Positions 25,086-33,328 of a DNA stretch of 64,000 nucleotides are shown one piece after another. Numbering within the stretch: the stretch's first letter is position 1; each line of letters opens with the position of its first letter. Both the position numbers and the translations under genes were made by a program. This stretch comes from Verrucomicrobiaceae bacterium (GTDB lineage: Bacteria; Verrucomicrobiota; Verrucomicrobiia; Verrucomicrobiales; Verrucomicrobiaceae), in NCBI GenBank assembly GCA_016795465.1, contig JAEUHK010000062.1:1-64000 (forward strand). The letters run 5' to 3'. Under the pieces are notes generated by a model. The model did no database searches. It saw only the letters and a list, made by a program, of their open reading frames with translations, and was not told the origin of the DNA.

Positions 25086-26660
25086 TCACACGCGTCGCAG
25101 CGGCTGGGAGAAGATCATGTCCACAATGGGGATCGGGGTGCGCAGGGCGGGATCGGTGCTGGCAAAGGCGGGGCCGCGCAGGGCTTTTTGATCGTGAAGC
25201 TGCGAGATGTCATGCACATGCATGCCGCGCAGCATTTCGGCGGTGAGGGGCTGGCCGCGTTGATGCGTCTGCGGATAGGCGAATGCTTCCACGCGCACAA
25301 AGGCGGCCTCAAGCCGGCCGTTCGCGTCGCGTTTCAGCGGAAACGCGGTCTCTGCGGCATCCACGATGCTGGCGATGCCTTGATCGGTGATGAAGCGGAT
25401 CTGCACGTTCGGGCGCTGCGGGTCGTTGTCGGAGACGGAGACGTGCAAAGCGTCGTCTTTGACGATGATGCGGCTGAAGCGAAAGCTGCTGCGATCATAC
25501 GGCGCGATGACTTCACCGGTCTCGCTGGCGGCGAGTGAAGCGACTGAGCCGAAGAAGGCGCCACTGCGGTAGGCGCGCAAAGCCGCGGCTTCGCGCTCGG
25601 TGGCGGTCATGGCATCGAGCTGGGGCACGAGCAGCACGTTGCGACCGCGACCGTAGGTGTTGTGGTCTTTGACGAAGAATCCCCAGCAGCGCCGCCCAGT
25701 GCGCAGGATGTCATCCCAAAGCTTGTAAAAGTGCAGGCTGGGCTCGCCGCTGTGATCGTAGAAGCCGCGACTGGAGCCAAAGCCGGAGGTGAGTTGGTTC
25801 CACACCTCGATGCCGAGCACGCGCGGATCGAAGTCGAGCATCGGCAGGTAGTCGGCGAGCTTGCCGGTCGGATGATTCAGCGTCATGCCGCCGCCGTCGG
25901 GGTGCTGCAGCTTCTCAAAGGCCTCGCGGAAGACATCGCGCCATGGGCGGTTCGTGCCTTGCATGAGGCGATACTGCGTCACGCTGAGGGTGTCGGCATC
26001 AAACACGAGCCTCGTCTCGATGCTCGCTGCCGTGGTGCGCAGGTAGAGCGTGTGATTGCCCGGCGGCAGGCTGCGGTCGCGCACGGGGCCTTTGTCGGCA
26101 AAGCCGTTGCGAAAGTCGCACTCGTTCGCGCCTTCGATCGTGAGACTGGCCGTCGGTTGGCCAGCTTTCGCGGCGAGCCGCACGTCCAGTCGATACACGC
26201 CGAGCCAGGGGCGCTGCGCATCAAACACGTTCAAGCCCTCAAAGCGATGCTTGATGGGCGAGGTCGCGCACTCCTTCGCACTCACGCTGCTGCCGTAACC
26301 CGTGGCGAGCAGACTCCCGAGCGCGTTCGCATGCAGGCCCGTGTCGGTATAGGAATGATGCTCCGCATTCGGCGCGGCGATGAGCTGTGGATGCTTCGCG
26401 GCATAGTCCTGAGGCAGCGGATACGTCGGCGCGGAGGGGTAGTAGTTGCTGAAGGCAAAGTGGCCGTAGCCCATGTCCAAAAAGCCATCGCGCGAAGCAT
26501 CGGTCTGTCCCTGATGCTGATGCGACATCGAGTGCAGGCACTCCCACGCGTCCCAATCAACCTCCGCATACGGGTTGTCGAGCTCACGGCCCGCGCCTGC
26601 CGCCAATGATGACGTGGCAGGCAGGGTGGCGAGCGTGGCGAGGAGTCGGCGGCGGTTCAT
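25086..26660 (-). CDS. Secreted PHP-superfamily-like metal-dependent phosphoesterase
   Basis: 524 residues from the ATG at 26660, chosen because it gives a twin-arginine-like leader (MNRRRLLATLATLPATSSLA). The body has His-rich motifs in the order expected for PHP domains: HSMSHQHQ, GHFAFSNYYPS, LNHPTGKL and GIEVWNQ, with VKDHNTYGRG later. PHP proteins bind metal ions and hydrolyse phosphoesters, though many secreted members are uncharacterised. The C-terminal region is beta-rich. It is divergent from the Gfo/Idh gene at 26756. Confidence 0.72.
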   Translation of the reverse strand: MNRRRLLATLATLPATSSLAAGAGRELDNPYAEVDWDAWECLHSMSHQHQGQTDASRDGFLDMGYGHFAFSNYYPSAPTYPLPQDYAAKHPQLIAAPNAEHHSYTDTGLHANALGSLLATGYGSSVSAKECATSPIKHRFEGLNVFDAQRPWLGVYRLDVRLAAKAGQPTASLTIEGANECDFRNGFADKGPVRDRSLPPGNHTLYLRTTAASIETRLVFDADTLSVTQYRLMQGTNRPWRDVFREAFEKLQHPDGGGMTLNHPTGKLADYLPMLDFDPRVLGIEVWNQLTSGFGSSRGFYDHSGEPSLHFYKLWDDILRTGRRCWGFFVKDHNTYGRGRNVLLVPQLDAMTATEREAAALRAYRSGAFFGSVASLAASETGEVIAPYDRSSFRFSRIIVKDDALHVSVSDNDPQRPNVQIRFITDQGIASIVDAAETAFPLKRDANGRLEAAFVRVEAFAYPQTHQRGQPLTAEMLRGMHVHDISQLHDQKALRGPAFASTDPALRTPIPIVDMIFSQPLRRV

Positions 26661-26755
26661 CCAAGGCAGTCGGATTCGATGCGGCGGTCCTTTCAATCAG
26701 GGAGCGTCGGACAGCGCACGAAGATTGGCGGACTTCTCGCGTATCGTCTCACCGC

Positions 26756-28156
26756 ATGACTTCCGCACCCAAATCACGCCGACACTTTCTCAAAACCGCC
26801 GCCGCGGCGGTGACCACGTTCAACATCGTGCCTCGGCATGTGCTCGGCGGGCCGCGGTTTGTGCCGCCGAGCGAGAAGGTCAACGTGGCGATCATCGGCA
26901 CGGGCGGCCAGGGACGCACGAACGTGCGGAATCTCTTCCCGCTCGATGATTGCCAGATCATTGCGGTGGCTGATCCGGCGGAGTCGTTCAGCCTCGAAAA
27001 CTTTTACTTCAAAGGCATGGGCGGACGCCTGCCGGTGAAGGCGGAGATCGAGAATCACTACGCGGAGAAGACCCCGAACCATCGCTGCGCCGACTACATC
27101 GACTTCCGCGAGATGCTGGAGAAGGAAAAAAGCATCGACGCAGTGCTGATCGCCACGCCGGATCACTTGCACGCCTATGCCTCGGTGATCGCGATGCGGG
27201 CGGGCAAGCACGTTTACTGCGAAAAGCCTCTCACGCACAACATCTGGGAGGCGCGTCACGTCGCCAAAGTGGCTGCGGAAACAGGTGTCGCGACTCAACT
27301 CGGCAGCCAGGGACATTCCTCGCTCGGCACGCGTGAGACGATCGAATACATCCAGGACGGTGCGATCGGCGCGGTGAAGGAAATCCATGTGTGGGTGGGC
27401 GCGAAGCGATGGAATCCCGCGCTCACCGGCAAACCCACCGACACGCCGCCCGTGCCTGCGGGGTTGAACTGGGACCTGTGGCTCGGACCGCGTCAGGCGC
27501 GGCCGTTTCATCCGGCCTACTTTCCCGTCGCCTGGCGTGATTTCTGGGACTTCGGCTGCACGGGCATCGGCGACTTCGCCTGCCATGACATGAACACCGC
27601 CGTGCGTGCCTTTGACCTGCCGATTCCCTCGCGCATCGAGGCGCACGCGGCCGGTTTGATGGACAGCGAGATCGCGCCGCATGGAGCGCTGATCTATTAC
27701 ACCTTCCCCGCCGCAGGCTCGCAACCCGAGATCCGTATGACGTGGTATGACGGCGGCATGATGCCACCGAAGCCCGAGGCGCTGGGCAACTTCTCGCTGC
27801 CGAAACGCGGCTGCCTTTTCATCGGCGAAAAAGGCGTCATCCAGTGCGATGGCGGCGGCGGTGCTCCGCGGCTCTTTCCCGATGCACGCCGTGCCGAATA
27901 CAAGAAGCCCGCGCCGAAGCTGAAACGCAGCAACGGCCACCACCGCGACTGGATCGATGCCTGCAAAGGCGGCGAACCCGCGACGAGCCCCTTCGCCTAC
28001 GCCGCACATCTCACGGAGATCGCGCTGCTCGGCGTGCTCTCGCTGCGCACGCAAAAGCCCGTCGAGTGGGACGCCGCCGCGATGAAGGCCACCGGGCTGC
28101 CCGCAGCCGATGCGTTCATCAAGGAGAGCTATCGCAAAGGCTGGGAAATCGTCTGA
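26756..28156 (+). CDS. Gfo/Idh/MocA oxidoreductase with Tat signal, copy 1
   Basis: 466 residues. The ATG at 26756 opens a twin-arginine leader (SRRHFLKTAAAAVTTF); the frame continues upstream to 26606 but that part is not leader-like. The Rossmann motif VAIIGTGGQGRTNVRNL, the ATPDHLHAYA segment and the CEKPLTHNIWEAR motif (catalytic Lys of the EKP motif) are typical. Family members reduce or oxidise sugars and inositols with NAD(P); an exported form would have to carry its cofactor through the Tat system folded. The GNAT gene follows 3 bp after the stop. Confidence 0.92.
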   Translation: MTSAPKSRRHFLKTAAAAVTTFNIVPRHVLGGPRFVPPSEKVNVAIIGTGGQGRTNVRNLFPLDDCQIIAVADPAESFSLENFYFKGMGGRLPVKAEIENHYAEKTPNHRCADYIDFREMLEKEKSIDAVLIATPDHLHAYASVIAMRAGKHVYCEKPLTHNIWEARHVAKVAAETGVATQLGSQGHSSLGTRETIEYIQDGAIGAVKEIHVWVGAKRWNPALTGKPTDTPPVPAGLNWDLWLGPRQARPFHPAYFPVAWRDFWDFGCTGIGDFACHDMNTAVRAFDLPIPSRIEAHAAGLMDSEIAPHGALIYYTFPAAGSQPEIRMTWYDGGMMPPKPEALGNFSLPKRGCLFIGEKGVIQCDGGGGAPRLFPDARRAEYKKPAPKLKRSNGHHRDWIDACKGGEPATSPFAYAAHLTEIALLGVLSLRTQKPVEWDAAAMKATGLPAADAFIKESYRKGWEIV

Positions 28157-28159
28157 CCC

Positions 28160-29095
28160 ATGAGCGAAACCATCGAATTCACCCCTCTCATCGCCGCCGA
28201 CCGCGACCCCATCGCCCGGCTGCTGCATCGTGCCCTCGTTCATTGGTATGAGAGCCGACTCGGCCAAGGTGCCCGCTTTGGCGACAGCCACGAGCCCTTC
28301 ACGCTTTTCCCCGAGGTGTATGAGGCGCTCGACCCTGGTGAATGCGTCACCGCACGCACGGACAGCGGGGAGATCGTCGGCGTGTGTTTCTCGCATGAGC
28401 GTGAAACGCATGTCTCCGTCGGCATCGTCGCCACTTCGCCGGATGCGGGTGGACGCGGCATCGCGAAGAAAATGATGTCGCTCGTGCTGGAGAAGGCGAA
28501 ACGCCTCGGCAAGCCCGCTCGGCTCGTTTCGAGCCTGCTGAATCTCGACTCGTTCTCGCTCTACACGCGGCTCGGATTCGTCCCAGGAGCCATTTTCCAA
28601 GATCTGCTCATCACCGTGCCCGAGACCGGCCTGACCGCCGCTGCGCCCACAGGCATCGAACGCGTGCGCGAGGCCGTTTTGGCCGATGCGCCGCGAATCG
28701 CCGACTTCGAGCAATCGCAGCAAGGCATTCGCCGCGAGAAGGACTTCGCGTTTTTCGTGCGCAATGAGGTCGGTGCCTGGCGTCTGCTCGTCTCCGAGGC
28801 TGCAGACGGCTCCGTGAAGGGTTTCCTCGGCATGAGTACGCATCCATCATGCACGATGATCGGCCCAGGAGTTGCCGCTGATGAGGAAACAGCCATCGCC
28901 TTGCTTTGGAAAGCGCTCGATGGTCTTCGCGGTAAGACGCTCGTCTTTCTCGCGCCCTGCGCCGCCTCCGCACTCGTGCGCACGGCCTACGGCTGGGGTG
29001 CACGCAATGTCGAGCTCCACGTCGCCCAATCCACCGCCCCGGTGGCAGGCGCGAAGGGCATCGTGTTTCCGACCTTCATGCCGGAGACGGCGTGA
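28160..29095 (+). CDS. GNAT-family acetyltransferase, two-domain
   Basis: 311 residues, no signal peptide, so cytosolic. The first GNAT domain (about 5-155) contains VGIVATSPDAGGRGIAKKMM, the acetyl-CoA binding motif A, and SLYTRLGFVPG (motif B). The second half (about 165-305) repeats the fold in diverged form, with SVKGFLGMSTHPS and GPGVAADEETAIALLWKAL. Tandem GNAT proteins often have one active and one inactive half. The acceptor is unknown. It starts 3 bp after the Gfo/Idh stop, so it is probably co-transcribed. Confidence 0.85.
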   Translation: MSETIEFTPLIAADRDPIARLLHRALVHWYESRLGQGARFGDSHEPFTLFPEVYEALDPGECVTARTDSGEIVGVCFSHERETHVSVGIVATSPDAGGRGIAKKMMSLVLEKAKRLGKPARLVSSLLNLDSFSLYTRLGFVPGAIFQDLLITVPETGLTAAAPTGIERVREAVLADAPRIADFEQSQQGIRREKDFAFFVRNEVGAWRLLVSEAADGSVKGFLGMSTHPSCTMIGPGVAADEETAIALLWKALDGLRGKTLVFLAPCAASALVRTAYGWGARNVELHVAQSTAPVAGAKGIVFPTFMPETA

Positions 29096-29098
29096 AGG

Positions 29099-29677
29099 CT
29101 ACTTCGTCAGTCCCGGCACCAGCTTCGGATCATAGGTCGATCCCTTGGAGACTTGGATCACTGTCATCCGCACCTTGGTGGGGAAGAACTTGTCCGGATC
29201 GGGCCGCTTGTGCGCGTGAAGGTTTTTGTCGTCTTTGAGCACGAGGTGCATCTCCTTGATGCCCTGGCTCCAGAGGATGTCGTTGTTCTGCCAGAACTTC
29301 GTCATGTCGAGATCCTTCTCGATCACGCCGGTCTTCGAATACGGCCCTGTGCCGATGCAGCCGTAGCCGTGGTTCTGGCCCTTGTAAGGGATGTAGCACA
29401 CGCTCCACGACGTCGGCTGGTCACCCGCGGGTTTTTCGAGCACTTCGAGGCGCAGGTGAGCGGTGCCGTTGCGATAATCGACCGGCGTGGTCCAATCCTT
29501 CGGACGCTGCGGATTCAGACGGTCATCCTTGAGATAGTAGTGTGACTGGCTCGGCTTCGAGTTCAGCGCATCCTCCTGCGTGAAGGTGAAAGTCACGTCA
29601 AAGAGCACAAACTGCTCCGCGTGGAGCAACGAGGCTTGAGCAGACAAAACGAGGAGCAGGGCAAAAAAGCGGCGCAT
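29099..29677 (-). CDS. Secreted protein of unknown function
   Basis: 192 residues with a signal peptide (about 1-20, MRRFFALLLVLSAQASLLHAEQ). The rest is a compact beta-rich domain with many aromatics and Gly (FVLFDVTFTFTQED, SWSVCYIPYKGQNHGYGCIG, MHLVLKDDKNLHAH), which could be a small carbohydrate-contact or structural fold. No family recognised. Convergent with the GNAT gene (3 bp apart) and divergent from the ThuA-like gene, so it is a lone transcription unit. Confidence 0.75.
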   Translation of the reverse strand: MRRFFALLLVLSAQASLLHAEQFVLFDVTFTFTQEDALNSKPSQSHYYLKDDRLNPQRPKDWTTPVDYRNGTAHLRLEVLEKPAGDQPTSWSVCYIPYKGQNHGYGCIGTGPYSKTGVIEKDLDMTKFWQNNDILWSQGIKEMHLVLKDDKNLHAHKRPDPDKFFPTKVRMTVIQVSKGSTYDPKLVPGLTK

Positions 29678-29766
29678 GGCCCGGACGAATGCTTCGGGCT
29701 CGTCGAAGATGCAAGAAGGCGTCGCGGAGAAGAACAGAGGCCTTCTCGGCGTAATCTCGCCTGTTC

Positions 29767-30519
29767 ATGAAAGCTCTTTTGCTCGCTCTTGCCTTCGCTG
29801 TGACCTCGCACGCGTCCAACATCGTCATCATGGTCGTCGAGGACCCGAACAACTACGAGGCACCGCGCACGATGCGTGATTTCGCCGAGGAGCAGCTCCG
29901 ACCTCTCGGTCACCACGTCACGATCATCGATGGCGACAAGCCGCAACCGCATCACTTTGCCGGACTCGTCGAGGCGCTGAAGGATGCCGACCTGCTCGTG
30001 CTCTTCTCACGCCGTCGTTTTCCGCCAAAGGATCAAATGGCCGCCATCCGCGCCCATCTCGCCGCCGGAAAGCCGCTGCTCGGCATTCGCACCGCGAATC
30101 ACGCCTTCATCCCGAAACCCAAAGAGGTCGTCGATCCCAGCCTCGTGTCTTGGGCTGAGTTCACCGATGAAGTCCTCGGCGCACCCAACACCGGCTATGA
30201 GACCAAAGGCCTGCCCTACACCGTCAGCATCGCCCCCGGAGCGGAAACCAGCCCGCTGCTCGCCGGTGTGAACCCCGCGAACATCCTCGGTGCCCAATCC
30301 CTCTACAAAGTACTCCCGCTTGCCGCTGATGTGACCCCAATGCTCATCGGCACCGCCAAGACCAACACCAGTCCGCCCATGCCTGTCGCCTGGACGCGAC
30401 ACTACGGCCCGAAAAAGGCTCGCGTCTTCTACACCAGCCTCGGCGCACCTGAGGACATGGAAATCGCCGATGTGCGCACGCTACTGATTAATGGTGTCGC
30501 ATGGACCCTCGCAAGATAA
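29767..30519 (+). CDS. Secreted ThuA-like (trehalose-utilisation-type) domain protein
   Basis: 250 residues; signal peptide about 1-16. The ThuA-like fold is a class I glutamine-amidotransferase-like domain: NIVIMVVEDPNNYEAPRTM, LKDADLLVLFSRRRFPPKDQ and GKPLLGIRTANHAF, where the nucleophile-elbow position reads GIRTANH, with no Cys. ThuA proteins are linked to sugar metabolism in plant-associated bacteria, and exported members are common in Verrucomicrobia and Planctomycetes beside Gfo/Idh genes. Its role here is unknown. It starts an operon-like run to 37712 and lies 5 bp before the polysaccharide deacetylase. Confidence 0.85.
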   Translation: MKALLLALAFAVTSHASNIVIMVVEDPNNYEAPRTMRDFAEEQLRPLGHHVTIIDGDKPQPHHFAGLVEALKDADLLVLFSRRRFPPKDQMAAIRAHLAAGKPLLGIRTANHAFIPKPKEVVDPSLVSWAEFTDEVLGAPNTGYETKGLPYTVSIAPGAETSPLLAGVNPANILGAQSLYKVLPLAADVTPMLIGTAKTNTSPPMPVAWTRHYGPKKARVFYTSLGAPEDMEIADVRTLLINGVAWTLAR

Positions 30520-30524
30520 CGCCC

Positions 30525-31871
30525 ATGCGAACGATCCATCACATCCTTCTGGCCACTGTGTTCACGGCAGCTTTGAATGCCCAGTCGCCGGATCTTGGCG
30601 GAGTGAAAGTTTCGTGGGAGCGCTACACCGGCTCTGCCAGCTTCACGGCGACCAGCCTGGGCAAGTTTGAGCTACGAGTTGAAGTGGATCGCAAAGGCGA
30701 AACGCAGCCGCTCACGCTGCGCATCGCACTTCCATCGACCGGACGCGATGCTTGGCCCGCGAATATCGTCGAGGTGCGAGACTCGGCAGACCAGGCGATG
30801 CTGGTGCGGCGGTCCGGCATCGAGTGGGACAAGTTGCTGATTCCCCTTCCGCAAAGCGTGACGAGTTGCGTCGTGCAGGCCGTCGATCCAGCCGGTGGAT
30901 GGCCCCAAGTGACTTCAGAAAAGGATCGAGTCCTTCAAGATGCTATCAGCGGAGTCAGCGTGCGCATTGCGAACTGGCCGCAGGGTCGCACTGCGGCTCT
31001 GAGCATCCGTTTTGACGACTCGCATCCCACGCACCTCAGCAAAGCCATTCCCATCCTGCGCGAATACGGCTTCAAAGGCACCTTCATGGTCAATCCAGGT
31101 CCGAAGGAGCCCGGCAGCCGACAAAACTATTCCTTCGAGACACAGCATGCCGAATGGGAGGCCGTGATGAAGCAGGGTGACATGGAACTGGCGAACCACT
31201 CCGCGCATCATCGCGGCGCGAAAGGCGACGAGGACATGGAGCGCGAGATCAGCGGCGCGGCGGCGGCGATTTGGAAACTCACACCCGGCAAAAGCAAACT
31301 CACGGCGCTGAATCTCGGAGGTGGCACGATGTGGGAGACCACGCGCACGCTGCGCTACTACCTCGACAAGTATCATCAGTTTGATGCCTCCAGCGGCTCG
31401 CTCGGCATGGATGACAGCTACGGCGGACGTGTGGAGGCCTTCCGCAAGGCGCTGCAAACCCACCTCGAGCGCGGCCTGTGGTGCCGCGTGCATTACCACT
31501 ACATCGGCGAGGGCCTCAGCAGCAGCGAGGCGAACTTCCGTTCCGCGCTAGATATCGCCAAACAGCATCAGGACAAGCTCTGGATCGCGGGCATGGCGGA
31601 CATCTACAAATATCAAACCGAGCGCAGCAGCGCGAAACTCACCCTGGTGAAATCCGATGCGAACAGCCTCGCCTTCCAGCTCGACTGCGGCACAGAAGCG
31701 ACACTTTATGACCAGCCGCTGACTCTTGAGTTCACCCTGCCTGAATCCTGGAGGAACCGTCAGGTCATCCTGCAGGATTCCAAACGGGAGGTAGTCAAAC
31801 CAGCGGACAGCCATCTCCGCTTCGAGGTGCCTCCTGTCTCATCTGCTTTTGTCATCCAAGCCATGCCATGA
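30525..31871 (+). CDS. Secreted polysaccharide deacetylase (NodB-type)
   Basis: 448 residues from the ATG at 30525, which gives a signal peptide (MRTIHHILLATVFTAALNAQ); an earlier ATG at 30501 overlaps the ThuA-like gene. N-terminal beta domain (about 20-150), then a NodB-homology domain with SIRFDDSHPTH (the FDD catalytic/metal motif), GFKGTFMVNPG and ELANHSAHH (metal His pair). Removes N- or O-acetyl groups from glycans such as chitin, xylan or peptidoglycan. The C-terminal part (about 370-448) is beta-rich. Overlaps the next gene by ATGA. Confidence 0.9.
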   Translation: MRTIHHILLATVFTAALNAQSPDLGGVKVSWERYTGSASFTATSLGKFELRVEVDRKGETQPLTLRIALPSTGRDAWPANIVEVRDSADQAMLVRRSGIEWDKLLIPLPQSVTSCVVQAVDPAGGWPQVTSEKDRVLQDAISGVSVRIANWPQGRTAALSIRFDDSHPTHLSKAIPILREYGFKGTFMVNPGPKEPGSRQNYSFETQHAEWEAVMKQGDMELANHSAHHRGAKGDEDMEREISGAAAAIWKLTPGKSKLTALNLGGGTMWETTRTLRYYLDKYHQFDASSGSLGMDDSYGGRVEAFRKALQTHLERGLWCRVHYHYIGEGLSSSEANFRSALDIAKQHQDKLWIAGMADIYKYQTERSSAKLTLVKSDANSLAFQLDCGTEATLYDQPLTLEFTLPESWRNRQVILQDSKREVVKPADSHLRFEVPPVSSAFVIQAMP

Positions 31872-33322
31872 AACCTCTCCTCGCCCTCTTTCTCTGCGCA
31901 TTGCCGCTGCATGCCGAAATCCTCGCTGGTATCGCGAAGGTGGACATCACGGACCGCACGGTGCCGGTGAATGATCCGTGTTTTGCCAAGGCGCTCGTGT
32001 TGAAGAGCGGCGAGACCACCGCAGTGCTCGTCACGGTCGATGCTGTAGCGATTGGCGGCATCGGGCGCATCGGAAACGGCTTTCTCGCGAATGTGCGGCA
32101 GGAACTCGGCGATCTTGCGGACGAGGTCATCATCAATGCGAGCCATTGCCACGGCATCGTGCGCATGGATTTGCAGCAACTCGTCGTGCTGGCCATCCGA
32201 GATGCGGCGAAGAACCTCGTGCCGGTCAAAGTGAGCACCGGAGTCGGCAGCGAGAGACGCATCAGCGAAAATCGCCGCATGTTTCTCAAAGACGGCACGC
32301 AGACCGACATGCGCCGCGCCTACTCCATGCCGCGTGATGAGGAGGTGGTGAGCACTGGGCCGATTGATCCGCAGATTGGTCTGCTGCGGCTCGACCGCGC
32401 GGACGGCATGCCGTTTGCCATCGTGTATCAGTTCGCCTGTCATCCGATCATGAACCCGCCGAGCAAGGGCAACTCGGCCGACTATCCCGGCTTTGCCTCC
32501 AAAGTCATCGAGGAGGCCACGGGCGCGATGGCCTTCTTCGTCCAAGGCTGCGGCGGCGACATCAATCCGGTGCATTATAAAGAAGTGAGCCGTCCTGCCG
32601 ATGCCGAGCCACTCGGCACGATGCTCGGCGCGAGCGTTTTGGCCGCGATTCGTCGATTTGAGCCACAAAACGACGCCACACTGAAAATCAGCCGCGAAGT
32701 GCTCCAGTTGCCCCGCGCCGCCGATTTCGAAAAACGGATCTCAAACATCGAAACGGAGCAAAAAGCCCTCGTGGCGGCCCTGAAGCCCACCAACATCAAT
32801 TTCAAGACCTTCCTGCCGCTGCTCATGCAGCACAAAATCTTCCCCGACATGCCCTCGCACTACGCGCAGGGCTATCTCGACAACGCGAAGCCGCTCCAGC
32901 AGCTCGATGCTGACAACAAGGCGCTCGTCGAGACCTACCTCGGCAATCTCGCCATCATGGAAAAGCTCACGCGGCTGAATGCGAACCTTGCCTTGCTCAA
33001 AAAGCACCTCGCCGACACGCAGGCCGCAAACAGCTCGACACTGGACGCGGAAGTGTGTGGTTTGCGAGTCGGCGCCTTCAAGCTCGTCACCTTTCCCGGC
33101 GAGGTCACCGTGCAGGTCGGCCTGAACATCAAAAAAGCCGCGCAGGATGCCAACGCGCACGTCTCCGGCTACACGAACGGCTACATCTGGTACACCGCCA
33201 CCGAGCAGCAGCGCCGGAACACCGGCTATGCACAGGAGGACTGCGACGTGCTCGTGGCTCCCGAGTGGCAGAAGATGTTTGAAGCCAAGGCGCTGGAAGT
33301 GTTGCAGCAGCTTGCCCGATAA
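31868..33322 (+). CDS. Secreted neutral/alkaline ceramidase-fold protein, copy 3 (diverged)
   Basis: 484 residues with signal peptide MKPLLALFLCALPLHAE. The N-terminal AGIAKVDITDRTVPV, NASHCHGIVR (zinc His), FACHPIMNPP (second zinc His) and VQGCGGDINP (residues 226-234) match the ceramidase-like family, but it is only distantly related to the two copies at 11235 and 19647. The nucleophile position reads Asn again (N233). An insert of about 80 residues (EKRISNIETEQKALVAAL and helical neighbours) is predicted to be coiled or helical. The activity is unknown. Translationally coupled to the deacetylase upstream. Confidence 0.78.
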   Translation: MKPLLALFLCALPLHAEILAGIAKVDITDRTVPVNDPCFAKALVLKSGETTAVLVTVDAVAIGGIGRIGNGFLANVRQELGDLADEVIINASHCHGIVRMDLQQLVVLAIRDAAKNLVPVKVSTGVGSERRISENRRMFLKDGTQTDMRRAYSMPRDEEVVSTGPIDPQIGLLRLDRADGMPFAIVYQFACHPIMNPPSKGNSADYPGFASKVIEEATGAMAFFVQGCGGDINPVHYKEVSRPADAEPLGTMLGASVLAAIRRFEPQNDATLKISREVLQLPRAADFEKRISNIETEQKALVAALKPTNINFKTFLPLLMQHKIFPDMPSHYAQGYLDNAKPLQQLDADNKALVETYLGNLAIMEKLTRLNANLALLKKHLADTQAANSSTLDAEVCGLRVGAFKLVTFPGEVTVQVGLNIKKAAQDANAHVSGYTNGYIWYTATEQQRRNTGYAQEDCDVLVAPEWQKMFEAKALEVLQQLAR

Positions 33323-33328
33323 GCCCTC

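Noticed and set aside
26774-28843. Open frame of 689 codons antisense to Gfo/Idh and GNAT genes
   Set aside because: It spans two genes that are clearly coding on the other strand and shows no domain.
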